The notes under the pieces are model-generated. The model saw only the letters and a list, made by a program, of their open reading frames with translations. It had not been told where the DNA came from and ran no database searches. The position numbers were made by a program, and so were the translations under genes. 64,000 nt of DNA from Anthopleura xanthogrammica. Lineage: Eukaryota > Cnidaria > Anthozoa > Actiniaria > Actiniidae. This document shows positions 21,060-32,136 of this stretch, in pieces; within the stretch, counting starts at the first letter, position 1, and each line of letters opens with the position of its first letter. The stretch spans positions 9,443,257 to 9,507,256 of the forward strand of contig OZ025224.1 in assembly GCA_964019055.1 (NCBI GenBank), given 5' to 3'.

Positions 21060-21243
21060 TTGTCTGCTTGCTTAGTCTCTGTTTGCTTATTTGCTTATTT
21101 GCTTATTTGCTTGTTTGCTTGCTTGTTTGTTTGCTTGTTTGCTTGCTTGTTTGTTTGCTTATTTGCTTTTTTCCCCAGTTGCTTGCCTATTTGTCGATCT
21201 GTTTGTTTGTTTGTTTGCTTGTTTGTTTGTTAGTTTGTTTGTC
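21060..21243. repeat. (TTGCTTGT/TTGCTTAT)n pyrimidine-rich array
   Basis: Imperfect tetra/octanucleotide array of TTTGC, TTGT and TTAT units just downstream of the GPCR, probably in its 3' UTR. Leucine/cysteine-rich conceptual peptides across it are artefacts. Confidence 0.9.
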
Positions 21244-21999
21244 TTCCCTCTGATTTTCTCAACTCAAAGCCTCGGATGGTATCAGTGACAATTCAATCAT
21301 ATTTCTTAAATGGAAATCATATTAAAAATGTGTCATCCTTTAAAAATCTTTGGAAATAAAGACAAACTAAGAATATGACGCCTTCCATATCTGTAAACAC
21401 CATGGCCATTGATCCCTACCACCTTTGCAACCAACAAACCAATTTTGTCTTTTTTCAAACCTTTTTTCTCCCAATAAAACTTCATACAAATATTTTTCAA
21501 TATCAGTCAATAGAGAGTGTCACTTCTTGTAGAGACATTTTAAGATCTATGAACCGATAAACCAAATAAAACTGATCTACATTCGAATGTAAGAAAAACA
21601 AAAAGGAAAAGAAAAGACATGACAGGTTTATATTGGACATGATTAATCCCACTTTTGAATTCTATAAACTGGCTTGTTAGGGCTGCCAAGTGCATAGCAA
21701 CTCAAAGACCAAGGTCCTTGATATTTCATGTACTGTTTTGAACAAGAATATGTCAAACAAGTTGACTTAAAATAACATAGCCAAACACTCCCAAAAAAAA
21801 ATCAACATTGCATTAATTGAAATAATGATATGCCTTTAATTCCATGATTTTTTCCCAAATCAAATAGTGTGGTTTTGCCGTGTCTTCTTTGAGATTATAA
21901 TTAATTTGAGATTAAAAAATTAGATGAGTTTATTGTACACATTGGTTGTATATTGCCATGAAATGCAAATTTGAATAGAAATTGCAGCAAGGTCAGCAG

Positions 22000-22000
<1 letters not shown>
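21244..22000. other. Intergenic, downstream of the GPCR
   Basis: AT-rich sequence with two AATAAA hexamers. No gene, inverted repeat or SINE recognised. Confidence 0.4.
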
Positions 22001-22088
<88 letters not shown>

Positions 22089-22090
22089 CA
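22001..22090. repeat. (CT)n dinucleotide microsatellite
   Basis: About 85 bp of almost pure CT, ending in TCTCTCTCCATCTCTG. Serine/leucine or arginine/glutamate frames across it are artefacts. Confidence 0.97.
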
Positions 22091-23508
22091 TCTCTGTCTC
22101 TCCAGAAATTCATTGGGTTTTGCAGCAAATAGTAGTGTCTTCCATGATGGCACATTATCATCTATGACGTGTTCATCCTGACGTAGGATCAGGATTGAAT
22201 CATTGTGGGTGGTAGGATTAAGTGTTCATTTTCTCAAGTGTGTGTTTTGAACTCGAACTTAATATTTATCCAAGGTAACTACATCCACTTCTGAACAATG
22301 TATGTATTAAAAAACCTGATTCTCAAGCCAAAAGCCTGTACGCTTTCCTAGTGTACTAAAGGCTAACATATACACCTATTCCAAAAAAGGTTGTCGCAGC
22401 TGAAAGCAACACGCAACAACACAAGACGGCAAAGAACATCTCTATTTTACGCCTTGTTCATCATTTAGACGCATTATTTAAGTCGTTTTGTAATCGTAGG
22501 CTACAACTGTTTCGATTCTTTAAGTGTTGTCCCAATTCTTCAGCATTGTTTGCAGCTTGGCTTGTTGCTTGTCGCTTGATGCTTTAGGCTGCGCCAACCT
22601 TTATTGTAATACGTGTATACTAAATGCCATATAAAGCAAGTGTCTTCCATTCTCACTTGCCCAGAACACATCCTATATACAATTAGTAACTATTTACCAT
22701 GTACTACTCGACATAAACTCATCAATCATAAGCTTATTATTGCTGTGGTGACAATATTCAATATTCATTCGGTGTTCAAGTGATTGCAAAACAAAAAGAG
22801 TGTTGTATTCATTTCTTCTCATGATGGTAATATGATATATAATGGCAAGAGGATGTGGGCTGCAAAACTGACCATGGTCTTGTAGACAACTTATTGAAAT
22901 ATTTCCACATGTAAACGATAAATAAATATCATCTGATGGAGCAATATTGCATTACCTATGCTGCTGTAAGAATCGTTGTTATATTTTGATGTTAATGAGT
23001 GGGCAAAGGCTCACTGAAACCTTCAGCGTTTATTACCTAATGAAATTTTCTTTTTCGGCTCTTTCTTTCTTCTTTTCTTTAATTGTTTCTCTCGCGTAAA
23101 AACCGCCCACTTCTAACCTACCTATCCACAAAGTAGTTCAAGGAATGTCATTCATTTTGTGTTCTTAAGTAATTAATCCCGAATTTGGTTACAACATGCT
23201 TGATCCATGGTGAATACTTTTTTTGCAAAAACTGCACGAAGATTCGAACAACCTTCCAAAATTCAAGCCCAAGAAGATCAAATTTATAAAACATTTCTGT
23301 TATTTTTTGTGTATGTAAGTGCGTTTTGTAGTTCATGTGTAGATATTTTAGGTAATATATAATATAGTACAGTATATCAAACAAACAATGCCGGGTATAT
23401 CAAACGGACATATGGAACGTGCAGGCATGCATGTTCTCCATGAGAAGCTAAAGTTACTTCTTTTGTCTTATTTTTCTTAGCTAGGGTTTACTGGACATTT
23501 CTTACCGC
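22091..23508. other. Intergenic, no gene recognised
   Basis: AT-rich single-copy-looking DNA between the CT repeat and a SINE. I see no exon-like frame with plausible splice sites. Confidence 0.4.
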
Positions 23509-23735
23509 CACCCGGTTGGCTCAGTTGGTTGAGCAACGGAGGTCATGGGTTCAAGCCCTGGCCGGACCAACACTCGGGGTCTTAAATAAAATAACTGAGG
23601 AGAAGGTGCTGCCTTTGTAATAATATCTGCAAATGGTTAGACCTTCACGTGGCTCGGATGATCACGTTAATCGCGGTCCCGTCCCTTCCAACTTAAGAGA
23701 CGTTAAAAGAGTCGAATAACTGTTATGTGCTACCC
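23509..23735 (+). mobile_element. SINE family 2, near complete copy
   Basis: tRNA-like head: A box TTGGCTCAGTTGGTTGAGCA and B box GGGTTCAAGCCC. The body follows with ACTCGGGGTCTTAAA, ACTGAGGAGAAGG, CGTGGCTCGGATGATCACG and AAGAGACGTTAA. The same order of motifs is seen at 38708-38935. Confidence 0.8.
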
Positions 23736-24413
23736 TCTATAAACATGGTTGATCTATCTATTTATTTGAAGCAAATGACACACCTTAACTGTAATCTATG
23801 CTACAATAATCGGACACCGAAGAATAATTCTCTGAGACTGGGAAGTTCATGTATTTGCTTAATGATGAGTTGACAAAATGACGAAGAAAGAATATTAAAT
23901 TTAATCGCTGACAAACAATTATCGGATTTATCAAAGCTTTCTTTTGAATTACGACAACTAAATTACAAGTCAATGATAGTTCACTGGATTAATGATAATA
24001 GCTATGAATAAAACCTAGACGCTTCGAGAAGCTTTCAGAATGTTCTGCACGATCTCTCCACTTTGATATGATGAGACATTTTACAGAAAAAAGAGTTTGG
24101 CAAGGAGATAACTATTTGCTTCGTGTTGTCTAGTTCTCCCTCATCATTTGCTCAGTATTTCTGTAATTAAATCATTTAATCCAACAAAAGGAATCGCCAG
24201 GTGCAGTACTCGTTGACGTAACGGTCCTTTTGTCTGCTCCACTTGCGTCACTCTCCCAAGGGAGGGATACTTGAATAGATATATACAAATATTTGAATTT
24301 TGAAGATATTACAGTCAATATTATTTTCATTGACAAGAAGAGCACGTACGACGGGCTGGCAATATCTGCACGTCCAGTAAAGCTAGAATAGTTCTGTCCT
24401 AGCTTAAAAAAGG

Positions 24414-25980
24414 ATGGAAACTTTTAAAGTGTTTGGGAAGTTAAAGCATAAGGAATTGTCCTTTGGTTTCAACAATGTTCGAGGAGTTAACAAGAGAGAG
24501 GAAAGACTGCTTCGAAGTGCCTTAGGGTCACTAGAAAAACAACGAATACGTTCACTTATGAGTATTCAGAATGAAGTGGAGGATCTACATATCACCTTGA
24601 AAGAAACAAATAATGTATTTCATGGAGATAGGCACCTAGTTCATGATCAAGTTGAGATCCAAGCCCATAAATGCCAAACTCCTATAATCAATGAGAAAAC
24701 AGCTGAGAGAGTAGAGGTGATTGAAATACAAAGCAGCATCAAGGAGAACCTTGAAGGGACTTCAATGAATCAAAAAGGTATAGTGCTAAACTTGAACAAA
24801 ACATTTTTGTAGTTTTTCTATTATAAAGGACATCTTTAAAATTTTTGACTTCAATGTTAAAACATTTTTTTCAAAACTTTTAACGGTAACGATAAGAGCC
24901 AGATTTTAATTCATTTTTAACACAAGAAGGCGAGTCAAGCTTGATGGCAAAGATAACAATAAGTAGTTGGCAATAAAGAGGTTATTAAACATCATTCTAT
25001 ACTGATACTCTTTGAATATGAGTGTTGAAGATAATAAGATGGCGGTTTCTTTGGGATGGTAATTTTTACCAAACAAACAACAGCCGATGAGAATAAAGGG
25101 ATTGTAAGCATCCGTAGTCAACAAACTGCGGAATCTTTGGTGTGTTCAAGATAATAAAAGAAAATTAGATGATTTCAAATAAAGCTTCTAAATTCCAAAT
25201 GATCGTAAAAATAGTGCCACAAGCTTGTTAGCCGCTGCGGAGCTGCTCGCTCTTGGAAGGGGACTACTGCAGTAGACATTTTTTTGTATTAGTATTCAAT
25301 ATATTCCTAACTGGATATCCATATTTATGAACAAAAAGATAATAAGGCAAACATATATTCTTAAAATTTGATTCAAACTCCACATAGTGTAGATTAATTG
25401 TGGAATATGCTTCTTGCTTTACGAAAAGATGTTATTTTCAACTGTCAAGAATATGTAATTATAGCAGTAAAAAAAGTAAAGGATGTATGTTTTTCTAAGA
25501 ACCACAGTCGATCTCAGTTTTGAATTTTTTTTAAACCCTTCGACGACAATTTTTCAATTATGTATAAATATAAAAAGTAAATAATTAAATCCAGCAAGAA
25601 TGTGAAGGCCTTTCCAGCTTGCGCAAGATACCTCATGAGTCTCCTGGACATGCAAATTTAGACGTTTTGCATGGCTGGCATGCGCTAATGTCTAGCACTG
25701 TATTGCGCACAGCAACTACTCTTGGTCGTGCTCCCTGACTTCAGTTTCCCTCGCTTTAAAATGGTAGATATTTTTTTGGCCAGAAAATGGTAAAATGGTG
25801 GGCAGAAAGTGCTTGAAAAAGTTGATCATGGACAAGATGGTCTGAGGTGGCTGTAGACGGTCGGTCTTTTGAGCCGGTACATAAATTATCTATTCAGGTT
25901 CAAATACTGAGCTCTCAGGCTACAAGGGGCATATTTCAAACCGTCGAAAATTGCGTATAACCTTCACTTGTGCATTATTT

Positions 25981-26012
<32 letters not shown>

Positions 26013-26944
26013 TTGTTGTTTAATTTACAGAAATGTTAGAACCAAACAATCAAGGTCCAAGACTTGTCCCAGGATCTTCATTGCAACATGTAAACATGAA
26101 CAACTCGAATAAAATAAAAACACACGAAAGGATTCTAAACCGTCCTCGAAACACATCAACTGGTAGCATACCCAAGAACGTACACCAAGAAACTGCTCAA
26201 GCTACCTTCAATTTACGAAAGACAGCCTCTAACTCAGACGTACATAAACTAGTAAGCCGCGCAAGCACAAATGTTACGCCCACTGGAGCACTGACTGTAA
26301 CCAGCGATGAAGTGTCACACGACAAAATCTTTTACAAACGTCATCACCAAAAATCAGCCAGCACGGAGAATATTACCTGTTCCAGAGACAAACTGACGAC
26401 TGCTCCATTTCTTAGCCCGCAAATCAGACAAAAGAAGCTATCGACTGATTTGGTAAGCTGTTATAGCATTTCTTCTTCACCAACAAATTCTCCCATTCGA
26501 ACCAGAAAATTGGGAACCGCCCGAAGTCTCAACAGCTTTGTAAATACTAAAGGTGACTCTAGTCCAATATTGACAAGACGAGTAACAGTACCTGACAAAC
26601 GAATATCTAGATCTGCAGTTGGACATAAACCAATAACGAGGATGATATCTTGCCCTCAGCTGAACTGCAGCCAAGCGACAAATGATTATCGTACTCTCTC
26701 GTCTATGAGTGGGGAGAGATCTTTGTCGCGGATATCAACTGAGCTCCCAGAACTCATGGCAGGGCACAGGATGCATGATGACAAAAGGGAAGAAACTGAA
26801 CATAATTACAGATGTGTTAGCCCGAATAACCTGGAAAGAACGATGATGGATAAGAATCTACAAAACCGAATCAATGCATTTTTGAATAGTCTTCCCGACA
26901 ACGAAGCGCACGAATCCGGCACGTGTGCTGAAGAAACTGAGTAG
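24414..26944 (+). CDS. Unrecognised coiled-coil and Ser/Thr-rich disordered protein
   Basis: Two exons, 24414-24777 and 26031-26944, join in phase (codon GAA across the junction) to give 425 residues. Residues about 20-65 (KREERLLRSALGSLEKQRI and on) are charged and heptad-like, so a short coiled coil is likely. From about 120 on the protein is low in hydrophobic residues and rich in Ser, Thr, Asn and Arg, with repeated basic-Ser patterns such as RKTASNS, KSASTEN and ARSLNSF, which look like kinase sites (inference). No signal peptide, membrane segment or catalytic motif is visible. A cytoskeletal or scaffold role would fit, but there is no direct evidence. A weak similarity in layout to short vertebrate coiled-coil proteins of CCDC type was considered and not established. 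The intron ends in a (TATT)n run just before the acceptor. Confidence 0.72.
25974..26014. repeat. (TATT)n repeat next to a 3' splice site
   Basis: About ten TATT units end some 16 bp before the acceptor TTTAATTTACAG of exon 2 of the gene at 24414-26944. They make up much of its polypyrimidine/branch-point region. Confidence 0.85.
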
Positions 26945-27710
26945 ATTTAGTGTACGTCATTTCCGGTGAAAATTAGTTGGTGTCTTTGACTATTATGTCC
27001 CAGCGAGTCCATGCGCATGACCAACGATCCTAGGTGCGCGCTGCGATTGATTCAATCATGCATCACACAAAAACTGAATCATTCCTATGATCCCATAAAA
27101 ATATCCCTCAACAAAAACTATACAGGTCTTCAATAAGAGCCGGAGAAGTAAATGAGCAGTTATCAGTGTTATCCCAAACGTACGAGGAGGAGAAAGACAA
27201 TATGAAAGAAAGGAAGAAAGATAAAAAAAGAGGAAAAAATGGCTCTCTGTTACATGATGCAATAAAAGACATTTACTGATTCAATATTCAAATTATGTTG
27301 TACAATACTAAAGTCAAATAAAAGAATTTTGAGATGTATACAAGTATTAAAGAAAAAGTTTTCCACTGAGCATAAAAATGGAAAATCAAGAAAAAAAACC
27401 TATCCCAATAATTTCAATTTTATCTTCAAAATACAGATTTCCAGCAATCCACTATTCTCTCATAAAAACCAATGATAAAAATCGTTGGTATATTCATTTC
27501 ATTTTAGACCACGAAACTTACAGTTTAATTTATGATATTGGTTTTGGGCTCCCTGTGTTATAGTTCAGATCTCCCATGAGTCTCAAAGGTTAAGATGATC
27601 ACGTGATATTTTTGGCGGGTAAATTTATTTGTTGTGGTGAAATGAATGACAGCGTTTAGTTCAGCTGAACTTCTTTAAATACTACAATAGTATCTTCTAT
27701 CTCTTTGAAA
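26945..27710. other. Intergenic between the unrecognised gene and the TCF19-like gene
   Basis: Holds the 3' UTR of the upstream gene and the promoter/5' UTR of the next. There are AATAAA motifs near 27260 and 27317. No repeat family member is recognised. Confidence 0.4.
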
Positions 27711-30700
27711 ATGCCTTTAAATACAGGCTCTGAGGAAGGAAAACATTTTAGATTCTGTCTAAAGCGAACAGGAGGTCCGGCTACGTGTCCAAATATCGGC
27801 AATGTTTTTCAGTAAGTTCAACTTCAGCATTGATGAAGCTGATAGCTTTCTTGGTGTATTGTTGAAGCGAAAACAAGAGCTTAAAAAACAACAAACTCTT
27901 TATTTTAATGGTTTTTGGTTCTCTGTTATTTCAGCCTTGATGAAGGAACAACAGTAGTTGGAAGAAATCCAACCAAATCTGACATCTATTTGGATTCTGC
28001 CATCCACAAAGCTCTAATATCGCGTCTCCATGCAAGGATTTCTGTAGGATTCGACAACAAAGTTAAGATATGTGATACCAGTTTGAATGGTACTTATGTG
28101 AATGATAAAAAGATACTGGATACAGTGGAGATTAATCCTGGGGACACCATCACGTTTGGACATATTAAGGGTGCAGTGTTGGTACCTGGAACTGTTGCTA
28201 AGCAACTGAAGTCAGAATTTAGGTTTAAGGTATATGCTAGCTTTATATCACAATGAACATTTGAATAACTTTTTACTCTACCATTCTCAATGATTCAACA
28301 GGGACGGCGCCTTTTTCTAATCTTAGCCCCCTCCATTACTAGCCCCCCCCCCCCTCACACACACACACTTAAAAAATGCACTCTGGCATTCAAAGAGAAG
28401 GCTATAGACTAGCTATGTTTTATAAACTGTCCCCAGCCCTCACTTAAATATACACTCCACCATCCCTGCTCAACATATTCTTATCTTCACAGCTAGAGAA
28501 ATATGTGGGAAATTCTGTTCATAACTTAACCATTGACTCAGGAAAGGTTAGTTTAAAAAATAGAACATGGTGGACACAAGCGGGCTGCCTGGGTCAAAAA
28601 GGTGAAAATGAATCTAGTCAGTTGTCAATATCTGTGGAAAGCTGGCTTTTCCCTTAGGAGCATGAAACAATTTTTAATAGATATATTAAGCACCAGTAAC
28701 AAATATAAAGCTTGAATGGTGAATTAAAAACTTTTATATCACAGATCACGGACAACTTGTTTTCACCTCCTTGATCCCGGCCGTCCATTTGTGTCTGCAA
28801 TGGTCAGAATTTGTATTTTTTCTACTTTTCATTTTTTAATTGTGCATATGCTATAAAAGTGAGCAGGGAATAACCCTCATGTACATTACAAAATTTGTTG
28901 TTCATATATATTTAGGAAAACACTGAAGCAAACAAGAAGATAGAGATTCAAGGATTTATACCAAATTTGTCATCTTTTATGAGGAACAACAAAACAGAAT
29001 CAAAGAGTCCTATTGACACAGGGTTAGTTACTAGTCTGTGTAGAGTAAAACTTGTGCACTAGTCACTGTTAAGCCAATCTTTTTTTTGGGGGGGGGGGAG
29101 AAGGGAGGGGGTTTGCAATTTTGAAGAAAATCAAAATCCTCCTCGCCATAATTTATGAATGTACAGTATGTCAAATAGATCGATATCTTTAGCTTCATTG
29201 TTTGTTGTGCCCATTTCAGAACATGTGATGCCACTCTTGGGAGTTGATTCTTTCATGTGTACATATTTTAACAAAAGAACATTTCTCAAGGAAATGTCAT
29301 GTGGTCTGAAATGGGCAATTTGCATACCAAGCTAAAAAGGTATATCGCCTTGTTAGGAAAAGCTCATTTCTATGCTCTGTATATTATTGAAGATGGCAAC
29401 TATGTCAAGTTGCCTACCCTGCCCTTACACTTTTTAGTAAAAGTAAAAGACTAGTTCTCAATGACTTTCAAGGCATGTAGTGGAGAATCTAATACTTATA
29501 CAAATATACTTTGCAGTGCGGCAGTTGATGGCACATCTACAGATTCCATACCAAGTACAGCAGGCAGTGATACAGGTATACTGGTGTATAGTAACGAGGA
29601 TGATGATGAATTATTGGCATTTGCTTTTGCTGCTGGAGGTGCTATGGATGAAGAAAGTGACACAGAGCTGTTCTCAGTTAGCATACCAAGTCCTTCACCT
29701 GCAGATATCTACATCGGTAATCCTAGTATGTCGCCGATTTATACATCACAGAAAACACCAAAAAAAATGGATGAAATCAGACAGATAAACGCTACTTGTA
29801 CAAATATGAATTTAGTTGATAGGAAAGAAAGAGGTGGAGAATCAACTCATGAGAAGACTTCGAAACAGGGTATAATATATGTTGGATTTTTTTTGTTTTA
29901 GATCGTTTATTTGACAGTTGCTTTTCTCCTTGTTTACATGCTAGAAACATTTCATCATGGGCATCACCATCATTGTGAATCATCATTACTATCATCACTC
30001 TCATCATACATGATCACCATCATCAAGATCATCATCACCATCACTGGCGTCATCATTATCACTGGCGTCATCACCATCAATGTGCATCATCACCATCGAC
30101 GATCATCATCATCATCAATGTGCGTCATCACCATCAATGTGCGTCATCACCATCAATGTGCGTCATCACCATCAATGTGCATCATCACCATCGATCATCA
30201 TCAATGTGCATCATTACTATCATCATACGTTATCATCATGATTAACTCATATCATTGTTTGTTTTTTTCATTTCCATCAAACATCATTTTCATAATTATT
30301 AGTATCATCATCACCATCAGTGTGCATCATCAACACCTTTATCATTGCTTTCTCATCCTTGCCATCATCTTTATCATCACCACTATCATAATCATCTGAT
30401 CATTGATTTTTCATGACCATCATCAACATAATTATCACCATTAATGTGCATCATCATAACTACCATCAACATCATCATTACCTGAACATCATCATGACAT
30501 TCATTATAACCATCAACAATGTCATCATCATCACAGTTATCATCATCATCACCTGAACATTAATTTATAATCTTGACCATCACACCTCTTCATCATAACT
30601 ATCATCATCACCATTATCATCAACATCATCACCATTAACATCATCACCACCATCATCATCACCATCATCATCACCATAATCATCACCATCATCATCATCC

Positions 30701-31219
30701 CCACCATCATCATCATCAACATCATCACCATCATCATCATCCCCACCATCATCATCACCACCATCATCATCACCATCATCATCACCATAATCATCACCAT
30801 CATCATCATCCCCACCATCATCATCAACATCATCACCATCATCATCATCCCCACCATCATCATCACCACCATCATCATCACCATCATCACCATCATCACC
30901 ATCATCACCACCATCATTCATATTCTGACAGTTTTATTTTGTGCACACCACAGGAAAAAGTTCCAAAAGATCAAGAAGGAAATCATGTCCTTGGAACACA
31001 AAGAAAAGAAAACACCCAAAACGGAACACCAGCTATGAACAACCTGTACGAGATATGTGTGGATTTGGTTCCGACTGCCTGTGTCCTCATGATCAACAAG
31101 AAGTAGTCAACTGGGTGCAGTGTGACTACTGCGAAAAATGGTATCATTTAGAATGTGCTGGACTGACGATTGACACTGTTACTGGCAAAGCAAAGAAATT
31201 TAATTGTGGCTGTTCATAA
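27711..31219 (+). CDS. TCF19: TCF19-like protein: FHA domain plus C-terminal PHD finger
   Basis: Putative nuclear chromatin reader. Six exons, 27711-27811, 27935-28229, 28493-28546, 28916-29022, 29517-29869 and 30954-31219, join in phase to 391 residues. The FHA domain (about 15-115) has the phosphothreonine-binding residues: VGRN (G43, R44), SRLH (S63, H66) and LNGTYVN (N85, G86). FHA domains bind phosphothreonine. A middle region of about 170 residues is acidic and Ser-rich (NEDDDELLAFAF). A basic patch (KRSRRK, KKRKHPKR), a likely nuclear signal, leads into a PHD finger with C339, C345/C347, C360, C363, H368, C371 and C388/C390, plus the Trp of VNWVQCD that reads methylated H3K4 in such fingers. 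An N-terminal FHA with a C-terminal PHD is the layout of vertebrate TCF19. The last intron holds about 900 bp of (ATC)n. Confidence 0.9.
29197..29345. mobile_element. MITE family C, copy 3 (diverged)
   Basis: Arms CCATTTCAGAACATGTGATG and CATGTGGTCTGAAATGGG are inverted around a shorter interior with TTCATGTGTACATATTTTAAC. It lies in the fourth intron of the TCF19-like gene. Confidence 0.65.
29985..30915. repeat. (ATC)n-type trinucleotide array, about 900 bp
   Basis: Long imperfect CAT/ATC array with CATCACCATCAATGTGCGT higher-order units near 30110-30180. It fills the last intron of the TCF19-like gene, from about 115 bp after the donor to about 40 bp before the acceptor. Confidence 0.95.
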
Positions 31220-31625
31220 GAGCTATTATGATACATAAAACTCACTGAAACCATGACATTTTTTGAAAAGAAGTTAATGTTCATTATATTACAGACACTG
31301 GGTTTTTATCTGCAGTGAAAGATTATTTTATTCTATGAGAAAGAAAGCAAAAATTAATGGTATGTTATGAGAAGTTTATAGAGTATTACAAAAAGGAACA
31401 GGCCTTGTTCTTATTTATGTGCTATGAGGTAAATTGTAGAGCATGTTTACAATAATTATTGGTTCATGAGTACAATTCTTGCTTAGTTTGCTAATATTTG
31501 AAAGACTTGAATAATATATTATGTACAAATGTGAAATTTATTTTTGAAATTTAAGGAATATTTTATAGATACTGCTACACTAGGCAATATCTCTTGTATA
31601 CTACTGTATATACTAGTTATACAAT
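31220..31625 (+). other. Probable 3' UTR of the TCF19-like gene
   Basis: AT-rich sequence directly after the TAA stop. No open frame of note and no repeat family member before the foldback elements at 31626. Confidence 0.4.
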
Positions 31626-31770
31626 GGTTTCAAGTTGCATACCGTGGAATATCCCACAACTTTTGTCACTTGTAGTTTCTAGTGTAAACACAAGCCTTTA
31701 GGCTAGTTTGTATACAAAGAAAATACAATGATAAGTGGGATATCCACGGTATGCCACGAGAAACTATTGT
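31626..31770. mobile_element. Foldback element with GTTTC...GCATACCGTGG ends
   Basis: Left arm GCATACCGTGGAATATCCCAC and right arm GTGGGATATCCACGGTATGC are near-perfect inverted repeats about 85 bp apart. It lies directly beside another inverted-repeat element at 31778, between two convergent genes. Confidence 0.75.
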
Positions 31771-31774
31771 ATAA

Positions 31775-31920
31775 CCATTTCATCCCACACCATAGAAAAT
31801 ACAAATGCGTACATTCAACACGCAGTGCATGATGGGAAGGAAGAGTGAAATACCGATGAATATACAACATCTTTCCTGCTTTCTGATTGGCTGTATTTTC
31901 TATGGTGTGGGATAAATGTG
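31775..31920. mobile_element. MITE with ATCCCACACCATAGAA ends, copy 1
   Basis: Terminal arms TCCCACACCATAGAAAATAC and GTATTTTCTATGGTGTGGGA are perfect inverted repeats. The interior has CGCAGTGCATGATGGGAAGG and CTTTCTGATTGGCTG. A second copy lies at 49283-49418 in a PLCH intron. Confidence 0.85.
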
Positions 31921-32136
31921 CATACACTACAAAATTAATGATGACTTAAACTACCGGTACATGCAATTGCTGGGTTTCAATCACCTGATACGAGTGTTAT
32001 TTAGATCTCATTATCTGCTCCAAACGGTGGTCAAACACTAACCACCATGTGCTGTCAGCCACAAGAAATTCTATTGAAAACTTGTTATTTCGTTGATGCA
32101 TGAGACAGGAAGTGATCTTGAGTGAAGCCAGCAATA
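31921..32136. other. 3' flank of TMEM222
   Basis: Short region 3' of the TMEM222 stop on the minus strand, presumed 3' UTR. TMEM222 and the TCF19-like gene converge here. Confidence 0.4.

Noticed and set aside
21036..21288. Leu/Cys-rich frames after the GPCR
   Set aside because: They are produced by a TTGCTTGT repeat, probably in the 3' UTR.
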